A stretch of DNA of 64,000 nucleotides, taken from assembly GCF_012939995.1 (NCBI RefSeq), contig NZ_SPMZ01000012.1:1-64000 (forward strand). The letters run 5' to 3'. This document shows positions 7,675 through 18,338 of the stretch, one piece after another (positions within the stretch are counted from its first letter, which is position 1; each line of letters starts with the position of its first letter). The notes under the pieces are model-generated. The model had not been told where the DNA came from, did no database searches, and saw nothing but the letters and a program-made list of their open reading frames with translations. Both the position numbers and the translations under genes were made by a program. The DNA is from Candidatus Competibacter phosphatis (GTDB taxonomy: Bacteria; Pseudomonadota; Gammaproteobacteria; Competibacterales; Competibacteraceae).

Positions 7675-8616
7675 ATGACGAGCACCGCTCCGTTGTCACA
7701 TCAGCCGGTCTTGTTGACCGAGGTATTGACTGCGTTGCATCTTCATCCGAGCGGTCGTTACGTGGACGCCACGTTTGGCCGGGGCGGGCACGCGGCGGCG
7801 CTGCTGGCGGCGCTTGGGCCGGAAGGGCGGGTGCTGGCGCTCGATCGAGACCCGGCGGCGGCGCGCTGCGCGGCCGAGCGTTTCGGCGGCGATGCTCGCT
7901 TTAGCTTCGTGCGGGCGGCATTCGGTCGCTTGGCCGAGGTGGTTGCCGAGCGGGGATGGTCTGGCCAGGTTGACGGGATTTTGCTGGATTTGGGGGTATC
8001 GTCGCCGCAGTTGGACGATCCGGCCCGCGGTTTCAGCTTCAATCGGGACGGTCCGCTGGATATGCGCATGGACCCGACGGCGGGGATCAGCGCGGCCGAG
8101 TGGCTGGATCGGGTCGACGAAGTCGAGCTGGGGCGGGTGCTGGCGGAATACAGCGAGGAGCGTTTTTATCGGCGGGTGGCGCGTGCCGTGGTCGCCGCGC
8201 GGCGGCAGGCGCCGGTCGCCACCACCCAGCAATTGGCCGCTATCGTCGCCGCGACCGTTCCCACCCGCGAACTGGGAAAGCATCCCGCCACCCGTACATT
8301 CCAAGCCATTCGGATCGCGGTCAACGATGAACTGGGCGAGTTGCGGTCGGTGTTGCCGCAGGCGGTGCGCATGTTGGCGCCCGGTGGTCGGCTGGCGGTC
8401 ATCAGTTTTCATTCCCTGGAGGATCGGGTGGTCAAGCGGTTTATGCGGGAACAGGCGCGCGGAAGGGAACTGCCGCTGGATCTGCCGGTGGCGGGCGCCC
8501 CAATGGGGATGACGCTGCGATTGATCGGGCGGGCGGCGCGGCCCGGTGCCGCGGAGATTGCCGCCAATCTGCGGGCACGCAGCGCGCTGCTGCGGGTGGC
8601 GGAGCGATTGGCATGA
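7675..8616 (+). CDS. rsmH: 16S rRNA m4C1402 methyltransferase RsmH
   Basis: 313 residues. RsmH (MraW) N4-methylates C1402 of 16S rRNA using S-adenosylmethionine. The SAM-binding motif DATFGRGGHAAALL lies near residue 32, GILLDLGVSSPQLDD near 102, and the family signature SFHSLEDRVVKRF near 243. It starts 3 bases after the mraZ stop and overlaps ftsL by 4 bases, so translation is coupled. Length is typical. Confidence 0.97.
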   Translation: MTSTAPLSHQPVLLTEVLTALHLHPSGRYVDATFGRGGHAAALLAALGPEGRVLALDRDPAAARCAAERFGGDARFSFVRAAFGRLAEVVAERGWSGQVDGILLDLGVSSPQLDDPARGFSFNRDGPLDMRMDPTAGISAAEWLDRVDEVELGRVLAEYSEERFYRRVARAVVAARRQAPVATTQQLAAIVAATVPTRELGKHPATRTFQAIRIAVNDELGELRSVLPQAVRMLAPGGRLAVISFHSLEDRVVKRFMREQARGRELPLDLPVAGAPMGMTLRLIGRAARPGAAEIAANLRARSALLRVAERLA

Positions 8617-8900
8617 AAAACCAAGTCCTGCTGGTGGCGTTGTTGACCGTCACCGTGCTCGGCTCCGGGGTGGGCGTGGTTTATACCCAGCACGCCAACC
8701 GACAACTTTTCATCGAGCTCCAGAAACTACAGGCGAAGCGAGACGATCTCGAAGTCGAGTGGGAATTGCTGCAACTGGAACAAAGCACGCTGGTCACGGA
8801 CGCCGTGATCGAGCAGACAGCGCGGCTGCGTTTGAACATGCTGATCCCGGATCCGGGTGAAGTCCTTTACGTTACCCCTCATGAATCCAATGCTCGGTAA
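8613..8900 (+). CDS. ftsL: Cell division protein FtsL
   Basis: 95 residues. One transmembrane helix (about residues 4-24, LLVALLTVTVLGSGVGVVY) is followed by a periplasmic coiled coil with leucines at regular spacing, QLFIELQKLQAKRDDLEVEW, as expected for the FtsQLB divisome partner. Overlaps the end of rsmH (ATGA) and the start of ftsI. Sequence conservation is low in this family, so position and topology carry the call. Confidence 0.93.
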   Translation: MKNQVLLVALLTVTVLGSGVGVVYTQHANRQLFIELQKLQAKRDDLEVEWELLQLEQSTLVTDAVIEQTARLRLNMLIPDPGEVLYVTPHESNAR

Positions 8901-10656
8901 GACCTTATCCAGAAATAGGAAAAGACCTGCGGGCGCGATGCAAGCGCTGCGTACCATGACGCGCCGGGGATTGGTGCTGAGCCTGTTGTGCGTGGCAGCG
9001 GGAGGCATGGTGGCGCGCGCGGCTTATCTGCAACTGGTGCATACCGATTTCCTGCAGGGGCAGGGCGACGAACGTTTCCTGCGAGTGGTCGAGGTACCGG
9101 CGCACCGCGGGATGATCCTCGATCGCAACGGCGAGCCATTGGCGGTCAGCTCACCGGTGGATTCGATCTGGGCGCAGCCGATGGAATTGAAGCAACAGCG
9201 CGATCGCTGGCCGGCGCTCGCGTCGCTGCTCGGGCTGACGATGGCGGAGTTGGAGCAAAAACTGGCGGTGCCCGAGAGCCGTCAGTTCGTTTATCTGCGT
9301 CGGCATCTGGCCCCGAGCGTGGCCCAGCGGATTCTCCAGCTTGGGGTTCCCGGGGTGTACTCGCGGCGCGAATACCGTCGTTACTATCCGGATGCCGAGG
9401 TGACTTCGCACCTGCTGGGTTTTACCGACATCGACGATTTCGGTCAGGAAGGGCTGGAAAAAAGCCTCGATGCTCAGTTGCGCGGCATCCCCGGTAGCAA
9501 GCGGGTTATCAAGGATCGATTGGGCCAGATCGTCGAGGACGTGGAAAGTATCCGGGTACCGCAGGCGGGCCAATCCGTGGTGTTGAGCATCGACCGGCGA
9601 CTGCAATATTTCGCCTACCGCGCGCTCAAGACGGCGGTGCTGGAGAACAAGGCCAGCGCTGGCGCGGCGGTGATCGCTGACGCACTGACCGGCGAGATCC
9701 TGGCCATGGTGGATCAGCCGGCGGGCAATCCGAACAATCGCACCGAGCTGAAAAGCGATTTGTTGCGCAACCGGGCGATCACCGATGTTTACGAACCAGG
9801 CTCGACTGTGAAGCCCTTCACGATCGCCATGGCGCTGGAAAGCGGTCGTTGGACACCGAACACTCGGGTCAACACCGCGCCGGGTTGGCTCAAGGTGGGC
9901 CGCTATCGAGTGCGTGACGTGCACAACTACGGCTTGATCGACGTAACGCATGTGCTCAGCAAGTCCAGCAACGTCGGTACCAGCAAGATCGCGCTGTCCT
10001 TGCCGATGGAGAGCTTGTGGCAGGTATACAAGAGTCTCGGCTTCGGAGCGTCGACCGGCGTGGGTCTGGTGGGCGAGCAGATCGGCATGCTGCGGCACTT
10101 CAGCAAATGGGGCGGCGAAATCGGCCACGCCAACCATGCCTTCGGATACGGTTTTTCGGTCAACATGTTGCAGTTGGCCCAGGCCTATGTCGTGCTCGCG
10201 GCGGATGGCGTTCGACGGCCGTTGACCCTCCTCAAGCGTGAACAGCCACTTGATCCCGCCGACGAGCAGCGCGTGTTGTCGGCGCGGGCGGTGCGGCAAG
10301 TACGAGCGATGATGGAAGAAGCCGTGAGCCAGAAGGGAACCGGCTTCAAGGCCAGCGTGCCCGGCTATCGGGTGGCGGGTAAGACCGGCACAGTGCATAA
10401 GATCATCCATGGCCGCTATGCCAGCAACCGCTATTTTTCCCTGTTCGCCGGTATGGTGCCGGCTAGCAATCCTCGATTGGTGATGGTGATCATCATCGAC
10501 GAACCGAAAGGCAAGGCTTATTACGGTGGCACGGTGGCGGCGCCGGTGTTCGGCAAAACCATGGGCGAGGTGCTGCGGATTCTGAACGTGACGCCGGACG
10601 ACCTGCCCAGCATGAAGATCGCTGGCGTCACTCCGGCGATGGAGAAAAAACCATGA
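8881..10656 (+). CDS. ftsI: Septal peptidoglycan transpeptidase FtsI (PBP3)
   Basis: 591 residues, class B penicillin-binding protein that cross-links septal murein. A membrane anchor lies near residues 32-50. All three transpeptidase motifs are present: STVK (about residue 308), SSN (about 362) and KTG (about 501). The N-terminal pedestal has RGMILDRNGEPLAVS. ATG at 8881 overlaps ftsL by 20 bases. Neither this start, an upstream in-frame GTG at 8857, nor ATG 8938 has a strong Shine-Dalgarno sequence, so the exact start is uncertain. Confidence 0.96.
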   Translation: MNPMLGKTLSRNRKRPAGAMQALRTMTRRGLVLSLLCVAAGGMVARAAYLQLVHTDFLQGQGDERFLRVVEVPAHRGMILDRNGEPLAVSSPVDSIWAQPMELKQQRDRWPALASLLGLTMAELEQKLAVPESRQFVYLRRHLAPSVAQRILQLGVPGVYSRREYRRYYPDAEVTSHLLGFTDIDDFGQEGLEKSLDAQLRGIPGSKRVIKDRLGQIVEDVESIRVPQAGQSVVLSIDRRLQYFAYRALKTAVLENKASAGAAVIADALTGEILAMVDQPAGNPNNRTELKSDLLRNRAITDVYEPGSTVKPFTIAMALESGRWTPNTRVNTAPGWLKVGRYRVRDVHNYGLIDVTHVLSKSSNVGTSKIALSLPMESLWQVYKSLGFGASTGVGLVGEQIGMLRHFSKWGGEIGHANHAFGYGFSVNMLQLAQAYVVLAADGVRRPLTLLKREQPLDPADEQRVLSARAVRQVRAMMEEAVSQKGTGFKASVPGYRVAGKTGTVHKIIHGRYASNRYFSLFAGMVPASNPRLVMVIIIDEPKGKAYYGGTVAAPVFGKTMGEVLRILNVTPDDLPSMKIAGVTPAMEKKP

Positions 10657-12176
10657 GGGGCGCGGCGTGGCCTACCCTGGGCTCGCTGCTGGCGGGCTTT
10701 GCCGAGGTGCCGGCGCATCTGGCGGATCGGTCGGTTACCGGGCTGGCGAGCGACAGTCGCGCGGTTCAGCCTGGCGATCTGTTTTTCGCGGTGCGCGGCG
10801 GGCGCCGGCATGGTCTGGAATTCATCGACGCGGTGCGCGCGGCGGGAGCGCTGGCGGTGGTTTGGGAACCACCCCATGCGGGTGTGTTGCCGGTTGGCGA
10901 AGCAGCGCCGCCTTTGCTGGCGGTACCGGAATTACGTCAGCGCATGGGGTTGATCGCCAGTCGTTTTCATGACGCGCCGTCCGAGCGGCTGCGGGTGGTT
11001 GGCATCACCGGCACCGATGGCAAGACCTCCTGCGCCCATTTCATTGCCCAGGCGTTGAGCGACGTGGAGCATGGACCGTGCGGCATTCTCGGCACCCTGG
11101 GCGTCGGCGAATACGGTCGAACCGAACCGTCGCCGCACACCACGCCGGACCCGCTGGCCGTGCAAGGCTGGTTGGCTCAACTGGCCGCCGCCGGCCGGCG
11201 TTACGCCGTCATGGAAGTGTCCTCGCACGCCCTGGATCAGGGGCGGGTGAACGGCGTCGAATTCGCGGTCGCGGGGCTGACTCATCTGACCCGCGATCAT
11301 CTGGATTATCACGGTACGCCGGAAGCCTACGCGGCGGCCAAGCGCCGGTTGTTCCACGACCACCAGCCCGGCCGGGCGGTGCTGAATCTGAACGATGCCT
11401 TCGGCCGTGCTCTCGCCGCCGAGCGGCGCGGTTCGACGGAAGTGATCGCTTACGGCCTGGGCGAGCGTCCGGTGCATGCGGATCGGTTCGTTTGGGGAGA
11501 GGATTTGGCGTTGACCCCAGCGGGACTGCGACTGCGAATCCGCTCCTCCTGGGGCGACGGCGAGCTATCGGCCGGCTTGCTGGGCCGGTTCAACGCCAGC
11601 AATCTGTTGGCCGCCTTGGCGACCCTGCTGGCGCTGGATCTACCTTTGCCCGAGGCACTGGCGCGGCTGACGCGAACCGCGACGGTGCCGGGACGGATGG
11701 AACGACTGGCCGGCGGGCCGAGCCGGCCGCTGGCGGTGGTCGATTACGCGCACACGCCCCACGCCTTGGAGCAGGCTTTGCGCGCCCTGCGCGAACACGG
11801 TGGCGGGCGCTTATGGTGCGTGTTCGGCTGTGGTGGCGATCGCGATGCCGGCAAACGGCCGCTGATGGGCGCGGCGGCCGAGCGTTGGGCCGACCGGGTC
11901 ACGATCACCGACGATAATCCGCGCGGCGAGGACCCGCAACGCATCGTGCGCGACATTCAGGCCGGGATGCGTCATCCCGAGATGGCGGCGGTGATCCGCG
12001 ACCGGCGGACCGCCATCGCCCACACCCTGGCCGAAGCCGCGCCCGGCGACATCGTGCTGATCGCCGGCAAGGGCCATGAGGATGTCCAGATCGTCGGCGC
12101 CGAAAAACGACCCTTCAGTGACCGCGACGTGGCGCGCGAGTGCTTGTCGTCAGCCGGTCAGATGGAAACCGCATAG
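10653..12176 (+). CDS. murE: UDP-MurNAc-tripeptide synthetase MurE
   Basis: 507 residues. Adds meso-diaminopimelate to UDP-MurNAc-L-Ala-D-Glu. The ATP loop GTDGKTS lies at about residue 121, the Mur ligase central-domain motif HLTRDHLDYHG near 213, and the DNPR motif near 421, which is the signature of DAP-specific rather than lysine-specific MurE. The start overlaps the ftsI stop by 4 bases and the stop abuts murF directly. Confidence 0.97.
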   Translation: MRGAAWPTLGSLLAGFAEVPAHLADRSVTGLASDSRAVQPGDLFFAVRGGRRHGLEFIDAVRAAGALAVVWEPPHAGVLPVGEAAPPLLAVPELRQRMGLIASRFHDAPSERLRVVGITGTDGKTSCAHFIAQALSDVEHGPCGILGTLGVGEYGRTEPSPHTTPDPLAVQGWLAQLAAAGRRYAVMEVSSHALDQGRVNGVEFAVAGLTHLTRDHLDYHGTPEAYAAAKRRLFHDHQPGRAVLNLNDAFGRALAAERRGSTEVIAYGLGERPVHADRFVWGEDLALTPAGLRLRIRSSWGDGELSAGLLGRFNASNLLAALATLLALDLPLPEALARLTRTATVPGRMERLAGGPSRPLAVVDYAHTPHALEQALRALREHGGGRLWCVFGCGGDRDAGKRPLMGAAAERWADRVTITDDNPRGEDPQRIVRDIQAGMRHPEMAAVIRDRRTAIAHTLAEAAPGDIVLIAGKGHEDVQIVGAEKRPFSDRDVARECLSSAGQMETA

Positions 12177-13571
12177 ATGAGTGATCCCTTTTCTCCCCTG
12201 AGCCTGCGCGAAGCCGCCCGATTGCTGGAGGCTGAAGTGTCGCCTGGCGTCGATGGGGTTTTTGCGACGGTCGGCACCGATAGCCGCCGCCTGCCGGCGG
12301 ATGCATTGTTCGTGGCGTTGAGCGGACCCAATTTCGACGGTCACGAGTTCATCGCCGCCGCTCGCCAGCAAGGCGCCCGCGCGGCCTTGGTCAGCCGCTG
12401 GGTGGCCGATCCGCTGCCGCAGTTGCGAGTGGCCGATACCCGGCTGGCGCTGGGCCGGCTGGCGGCGAGCTGGCGGACGCGTTTCACCGGTCCCCTGATC
12501 GCCCTGACCGGTAGCAACGGCAAGACCACGCTCAAGGAAATGCTGGCCGCCATCCTGCGACGGCGTGGATCGACCCTGGCCACCGAGGGCAACCTCAACA
12601 ACGATATCGGCGTGCCGCTGACCCTGTTGCGCTTGAACGCGGAACACGGCTACGCGGTGATCGAGATGGGCGCCAACCATCATGGCGAGATCGCCTATCT
12701 GACCGGATTGGCGCGGCCGGACGTGGCGATCGTCAACAATGCCGGTCCCTGTCATCTGGAAGGGTTTGGCGACGTGGCCGGCGTGGCGCGCGCCAAGGGC
12801 GAGATTTTTCAGGGGCTGAGCGCGACCGGGGTGGCCATCGTCAACCGCGACGATCCCCATGCCGACGATTGGATCGGGCTGAATCCAGGTCGACGGATCG
12901 TCGATTTCGGTTTGGATCGACCGGCGGCGGTCAGCGCGCGGGTTTTGGATGCGGCCATCAATCGTTTCCACTTGATCGTTCCCGCCGGGGAGACGGAGAT
13001 TTGCCTGCCGCTACCTGGCCGGCACAACATCCGCAATGCACTGGCGGCGGCGGCTGGCGCGTTGGCGGCTGGCGCGACCCTGGACGATATCCGACAGGGC
13101 TTGGAGTCCCTGCATGACGTTGGCGGGCGGCTGCAGCGGCTGCGCGGTCGGCACGGCGGCACGGTGATTCACGACGCCTACAATGCTAATCCTGCCTCGC
13201 TGGCGGCGGCGCTGCACACGGTTGGCGCCGGGCCGGGTCGCAAATGGCTGGTGCTGGGCGACATGCGCGAACTGGGGCCGGTGGCCAGTGAACTACACGC
13301 ACAATCCGGCCAAGAGGCCAGGACCACGGGATTCGAACGGCTGTACGCTTTGGGCGAACACAGCCGGGCGGCGGCGGCGGCGTTTGGGGAGGGTGGCCAG
13401 CATTTCACCGACCTGGAAGCGCTGATGGACGCACTGAGCCGCGACCTCAAGCGCAGTGCCGAATCACCGACGATCCTGATCAAGGGCTCGCGCGGCATGC
13501 GGATGGAACGAGTGGTGGCGGTTTTGGCCGAGCCCGAGGAAACGGGCGCGAAACCGGAGGGGCAAGGCTGA
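12177..13571 (+). CDS. murF: UDP-MurNAc-pentapeptide synthetase MurF
   Basis: 464 residues. Adds D-Ala-D-Ala to the tripeptide precursor. ATP loop [12 protein letters not shown] at about residues 111-122, [15 protein letters not shown] near 139 and the family motif [13 protein letters not shown] near 330. The ATG at 12177 follows the murE stop codon with no gap, and the final base of its TGA is the first base of the mraY start. Confidence 0.97.
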   Translation: MSDPFSPLSLREAARLLEAEVSPGVDGVFATVGTDSRRLPADALFVALSGPNFDGHEFIAAARQQGARAALVSRWVADPLPQLRVADTRLALGRLAASWRTRFTGPLIALTGSNGKTTLKEMLAAILRRRGSTLATEGNLNNDIGVPLTLLRLNAEHGYAVIEMGANHHGEIAYLTGLARPDVAIVNNAGPCHLEGFGDVAGVARAKGEIFQGLSATGVAIVNRDDPHADDWIGLNPGRRIVDFGLDRPAAVSARVLDAAINRFHLIVPAGETEICLPLPGRHNIRNALAAAAGALAAGATLDDIRQGLESLHDVGGRLQRLRGRHGGTVIHDAYNANPASLAAALHTVGAGPGRKWLVLGDMRELGPVASELHAQSGQEARTTGFERLYALGEHSRAAAAAFGEGGQHFTDLEALMDALSRDLKRSAESPTILIKGSRGMRMERVVAVLAEPEETGAKPEGQG

Positions 13572-14657
13572 TGCTGGTGCTGCTGGCCGAATGGCTAACC
13601 GAATATTTCTACACGGGTTTCAATGTCTTTCAATATCTGACGCTGCGAGGCATTTTGGGTGTTCTGACCGCGCTGCTCATTTCCCTGATCGTGGGTCCAG
13701 GCATGATCCGTCGGCTGAGCCGCTATCAGATCGGCCAGCAGATCCGCGAGGATGGTCCGCAGAGCCATTTTTCCAAGGCCGGTACCCCGACCATGGGCGG
13801 CGCCTTGATCCTGGTCGCCATCGCCATCGCGACCCTGCTATGGGCCGACCTGCGCAATCGCTACGTCTGGATCGTGCTACTGACGACGCTGGCTTTCGGG
13901 GCCATCGGTTGGATGGACGACTACAAGAAACTGATCCTGCGCAACTCCAAGGGCTTGCCGGCGCGGAGCAAATATTTCTGGCAGTCCTGCGTCGGACTGA
14001 CGGCGGCGCTGCTGCTGTATTTCACCGCCCAGTCGGCCACGGAAACCCAGATCATCGTGCCGTTTTTCAAAAATGTGGCCTTGCACTTGGGCTGGCTGTT
14101 CGTGCCGCTGACCTACTTCGTCATCGTCGGTACCAGCAACGCCGTCAATCTGACCGATGGCCTGGATGGGCTGGCGATCGTGCCGACCGCCATGGTGGCC
14201 GGCGCCTTGGCGGTGTTCTGTTATGCCTCGGGCAATCGAATCTTCGCCGATTATCTGGGTATTCCGCATGTACCGGGCGTGGGGGGAGATTACGGTGTTC
14301 TGCGGCGCGATGGTCGGTGCCGGCCTCGGTTTTCTCTGGTTCAACGCCTACCCGGCCCAAGTCTTCATGGGTGATGTCGGCGCGCTGGCCCTGGGTGCCG
14401 CGCTGGGTGTCGTTGCCGTGGCGGTACGCCAGGAACTGGTGCTGTTCGTGATGGGCGGGGTGTTCGTGATGGAAACGGTATCGGTGATTCTGCAGGTGGC
14501 CTCGTTCAAGCTGACCGGCCGGCGGATCTTTCGCATGGCGCCGCTGCACCATCATTTCGAACTCAAGGGTTGGCCGGAACCGCGAGTGATCGTTCGTTTC
14601 TGGATCATCACCATCATCCTGGTGTTGATCGGTCTGGCAACGCTAAAGATCCGTTAG
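13571..14657 (+). CDS. mraY: Phospho-MurNAc-pentapeptide translocase MraY (frameshifted in this assembly)
   Basis: Integral membrane enzyme transferring phospho-MurNAc-pentapeptide to undecaprenyl phosphate to make lipid I. The first part includes [12 protein letters not shown], the active-site DDYKK near residue 117 and [11 protein letters not shown] near 193. It reads into a wrong frame after IPHVPGVG. Removing one G from the G6 run at 14281-14286 restores [19 protein letters not shown], the [11 protein letters not shown] motif and the end KIR, giving 361 residues, against 360 in E. coli. The gene is essential and single-copy, so the indel is probably an assembly error. Confidence 0.95.
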
Positions 14658-14670
14658 GAGCAAGGCGCGG

Positions 14671-16033
14671 ATGCTGCGATTGACGGGAACCACGTTGGTG
14701 GTCGGATTGGGCAAGAGCGGTTTGTCCACCGTGCGGGCGCTGAAGGCGCTGGGCGCGACGGTCGCCGTAACCGATAGCCGCGTCGATCCGCCGGGATTGC
14801 CGGTCTTACGCGAGGCGTTCCCGGATGTGCCGTGCCATCTGGGCGGTTTCGCGCCCGAGGCATTCGCCGGCGCGGCCCGACTGCTGGTCAGCCCGGGTGT
14901 GGCGATCGCGACCCCGGTCATCGCGGCGGCAGCGGCGCGAGGTGTGCCGGTCTGGGGTGACATCGAGTTGCTGGCGCGACTGACGCGAGCGCCGATCGCG
15001 GCCATCACCGGTTCCAACGGCAAGAGCACGGTGACGACTCTGTTGGGGGCGATGACCGAACGCGCTGGTGTTCGGGCGGCGGTCGGCGGCAATCTCGGTA
15101 CGCCGGCGTTGGAGCTGTGGCTGCGGGACGAAGCGGGAGCGGAGGAAGATCTTGCACCTGAGCTGTACGTATTGGAACTGTCCAGCTTCCAGTTGGAAAC
15201 CACCCATAGCCTGAACGCACGGGTGGCGACGGTGTTGAATATCAGCCCCGACCACATGGACCGCTACCCGACCCTGGACGATTACATCGCCGCCAAGCGG
15301 CGCGTTTTTTCACGGCGATGGCGTCATGGTGCTGAACGCCGACGATCCGGTGGTTATGGCGATGGCCGAGCCGGGGCGGAACGTGCTGCGGTTTACCCTG
15401 GACGAGCCGGACGAGCGCGGATTTGGCCTGTGGCGGGATGGTGGGGAAACCTGGCTGGCGCGGGGTCGGGAACGCTGGATCGCGGCATCGGAATTGCGGA
15501 TCGGCGGCGATCACAATCTGGCCAACGCGCTGGCGGCGCTGGCCATGGGTTACGCGCTTGGCCTGTGGCGGGAAGCGATGCTGGCAACGCTGCGGGAGTT
15601 TCCTGGGTTGGCGCATCGTACCACGCTGGTGCTGGAACAAGCCGGCGTGCGCTGGTTCGACGATTCCAAGGGCACCAATGTCGGCGCGACGGTGGCGGCG
15701 GTGCGTGGCTTGTCGGGTCCGGTGGTGTTGATCGCCGGTGGCGATGGCAAGGGTCAGGATTTTGCGCCGTTGCGCGCGGCGCTGACCGACAAGGCGCGGG
15801 CGGTGGTGCTGATCGGTCGCGACGCACCGTTGATCGCCGCCGCGCTGGGCGACAGCGTGCCGCTCCACCTGGCGGCCGATATGGATCAGGCCGTGGCGCG
15901 GGCGGCGCAACTGACCCAGCCGGGCGATAGCGTTTTGTTGTCGCCAGCCTGCGCCAGCTTCGACATGTTCAGCGGCTACGAAGAGCGCGGCGCGGTCTTC
16001 GCGGCGGCGGTGCGGAGGTTGACCGAATGCTAA
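14671..16033 (+). CDS. murD: UDP-MurNAc-L-Ala:D-Glu ligase MurD (frameshifted in this assembly)
   Basis: Adds D-glutamate to UDP-MurNAc-L-Ala. The N-terminal part reads through the ATP loop TGSNGKSTVTTLL (about residue 112) and NISPDHMDRYPTLDDYIAAK. The frame then breaks at the T6 run 15305-15310; dropping one T gives RVFHGDGVMVLNADDP and runs to the stop at 16033. The composite of 453 residues is close to the family length. The C-terminal domain has WFDDSKGTNVGATVAA and SPACASFDMF. SD-like AGGAG sits between mraY and this ATG. The end overlaps ftsW by 7 bases. Confidence 0.95.
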
Positions 16034-17233
16034 GCGCCACCGCCGATGGCAAGATCAGGGAAGGGGGCAAGCAACCACGCGCCGGCGAGAGCCGGCCAGC
16101 CCTGCCGTTTCCTGATCCCTGGATACTGGTTGCGAGCGTGTTGCTGTTGGCGCTGGGCTTGCTCATGGTGACTTCAGCTTCGATACCGCTGGCCGATTCC
16201 AAGATGGGCCAGCCATTCTATTTTCTGATCCGGCAGAGTGCATTCGTCGTGGTCGGGTTGTTGGCGGCCGGCGTGGGTCTTGCAGGTTCCGCTGACGCGC
16301 TGGCGCCGAGCGGGTCCGCTGCTCCTGCTGGCGGCGATGGGTTTGCTGGGGTTGGTGCTGGTGCCGGGAGTCGGTCGGGAAGTCAACGGCAGCATGCGCT
16401 GGATCGCCGCTGGCCCCGTCAATATCCAGGTCTCGGAAATCGCCAAGCTGTTCGTCTTGATCTATGTCGCCGATTATCTCAAACGCCACGGCGCGGATTT
16501 GCGGACAGGCGATCTTCGAACCTCGGTGCTGGCGCTGCTGAGACCGATGGCGGTGCTGGCGGTGTTGGCGGTGCTGCTGTTGCTGGAACCGGACTTCGGC
16601 AGCGTGGTGGTGCTGATGGCGACCGCGCTGGGCATGGTGTTCCTGGCCGGCGTCAACCTCTGGCAGTTCGGTACCTTGCAGGTGGGGACCGCGGCGGCCA
16701 TGGCGGTGCTGATTCTGTCCTCGCCCTACCGCCGCGAGCGCTTGTTCAGCTTCGTCAATCCTTGGGAAGATCCTTTCGGTGGTGGCTTCCAATTGGTGCA
16801 ATCGCTGATCGCCATCGGCCGCGGCGAGCTGTTCGGCGTCGGCCTGGGAGGGAGCGTGCAGAAGCTGTTCTATCTGCCGGAGGCCCATACCGATTTCCTG
16901 TTCGCGGTGTTGGCCGAGGAGTTGGGGTTGGCCGGCATCCTGACGGTGCTGGCGTTGTTCATGATCCTGGTCTGGCGCGCTTTCGTGATCGCGCGGCGGG
17001 CCGAGCGGCTGGATATGCCGTTTTCAGCCTATCTGGCCTACGGTATCGGGCTGTGGTTCGGCATTCAAGCCTTGTTCAACATGGGGGTGAATATGGGCGT
17101 GTTGCCGACCAAGGGACTGACCCTGCCGCTGATGAGTTATGGTGGCAGCAGCGTGGTGGTGATGTGCATGGCGCTGGCGCTGTTGCTGCGAATCGATATA
17201 GAGATCCGAGCCATGAGGATACGCAAGGAATGA
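16027..17233 (+). CDS. ftsW: Septal peptidoglycan polymerase FtsW (frameshifted in this assembly)
   Basis: SEDS-family glycosyltransferase that polymerises lipid II at the septum with FtsI. The N-terminal helix region (LLMVTSASIPLADSKMGQPF) is in one frame up to GVGL. After removal of one T from TT at 16280-16281 the reading continues QVPLTRWRRAGPLLLL, with later SEDS motifs REVNGSMRWIAAGPVNIQVSE, PEAHTDFLF and KGLTLPLMSYGGSS. The composite has 401 residues. The implicated run is only two bases, so this indel is less obviously a homopolymer error than the others. Overlaps murD and murG. Confidence 0.94.
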
Positions 17234-18315
17234 ATGGCGCGCGGCCAGTGCTGATCATGGCCGGCGGGACCGGCGGGCATGTGTTTCCGGCCCTGGCGGT
17301 GGCCGAGCGGCTGCGTGCGCGCGGTGTGCCGGTGGCCTGGATGGGAACCCGGCAAGGTCTGGAGGCAGTGCTGGTGCCCAAGGCCGGCATTCCGATCGAA
17401 TGGATCGGCGTGGCCGGTTTGCGCGGCAAGGGCGTGCGTCGTCTGCTGGCGCTGCCGTTCATGCTCGGGCGTGCCTTGTGGCAGGCCGGTGCCATCCTGC
17501 GGCGGTTGCGGCCACCGGTGGTGTTAGGCATGGGCGGCTTCGCCAGCGGACCGGGCGGTCTGGCGGCGCGGGCGTTGGGTATTCCGCTGGTGGTGCACGA
17601 GCAAAACGCCGTCGCCGGCTTGACCAACACTTGGCTGGCGCGTCTCGCCAATCAGGTGTTGGAGGCGTTTCCAGGCACGTTTCCGCCGGCGCGGCACGCC
17701 ATGAGCGTCGGCAATCCGGTCCGGGAAGCCATCGCCGCCCTGCCGCCGCCGACCGAGCGCTTCGCCGGGCGCGTCGGTCCGTCGCGATTACTGGTGCTGG
17801 GCGGCAGCCAAGGGGCATTGGCGCTGAATCGATTGGTGCCGCAAGCCTTGGCGTTATGGGACGGTGCGGAGCGGCCGGAAGTCTGGCATCAGGCCGGCGG
17901 CCAGTTGCACGAGGCGGCGGTGGGAGCCTACCAGGAAGCTGGAGTGGCGGTGCGGCTGACCCCGTTCATCGAGGACATGGCCACTGCCTACGGTTGGGCC
18001 GATTTGGTATTGTGCCGCGCCGGGGCGCTGACCGTGGCCGAATTGGCGGCGGTTGGCATCGGCGCGATCCTGGTGCCGTTTCCCTTTGCGGTGGACGACC
18101 ATCAGACCGCCAACGCCCGGTTTCTGGAACAAGGTGGCGCGGCGCAAGTGGTCCAGCAGGCGGAACTGAGCGCCGAGCGTCTGGCGGTATTGCTGCGCGA
18201 GTTACTCGATGATCGCCAGCGCCTGTTGGCCATGGCCGAGGCGGCGCGGCGCTTGGCCAAGACGGAAGCCGCCGAGCAGGTGGCGCAAGTCTGCCTGGAG
18301 CGGACACGCTCCTGA
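17230..18315 (+). CDS. murG: UDP-GlcNAc:lipid I GlcNAc transferase MurG
   Basis: 361 residues. Peripheral membrane GT28 enzyme that converts lipid I to lipid II. The [15 protein letters not shown] loop lies at about residues 12-26, [11 protein letters not shown] near 100 and [12 protein letters not shown] near 189. The UDP-GlcNAc-site segments [11 protein letters not shown] and [11 protein letters not shown] are both clear. ATG at 17230 overlaps the ftsW stop by 4 bases. The in-frame extension upstream is only the out-of-frame part of ftsW and is not part of MurG. Confidence 0.97.
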   Translation: MNGARPVLIMAGGTGGHVFPALAVAERLRARGVPVAWMGTRQGLEAVLVPKAGIPIEWIGVAGLRGKGVRRLLALPFMLGRALWQAGAILRRLRPPVVLGMGGFASGPGGLAARALGIPLVVHEQNAVAGLTNTWLARLANQVLEAFPGTFPPARHAMSVGNPVREAIAALPPPTERFAGRVGPSRLLVLGGSQGALALNRLVPQALALWDGAERPEVWHQAGGQLHEAAVGAYQEAGVAVRLTPFIEDMATAYGWADLVLCRAGALTVAELAAVGIGAILVPFPFAVDDHQTANARFLEQGGAAQVVQQAELSAERLAVLLRELLDDRQRLLAMAEAARRLAKTEAAEQVAQVCLERTRS

Positions 18316-18338
18316 AAAATACAACGAGAGTCGAAGAC

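Noticed and set aside
16027-18315. Apparent ftsW-MurG fusion protein
   Set aside because: The middle of this reading is out-of-frame ftsW sequence. It arises from the indel at 16280-16281; murG has its own ATG at 17230.
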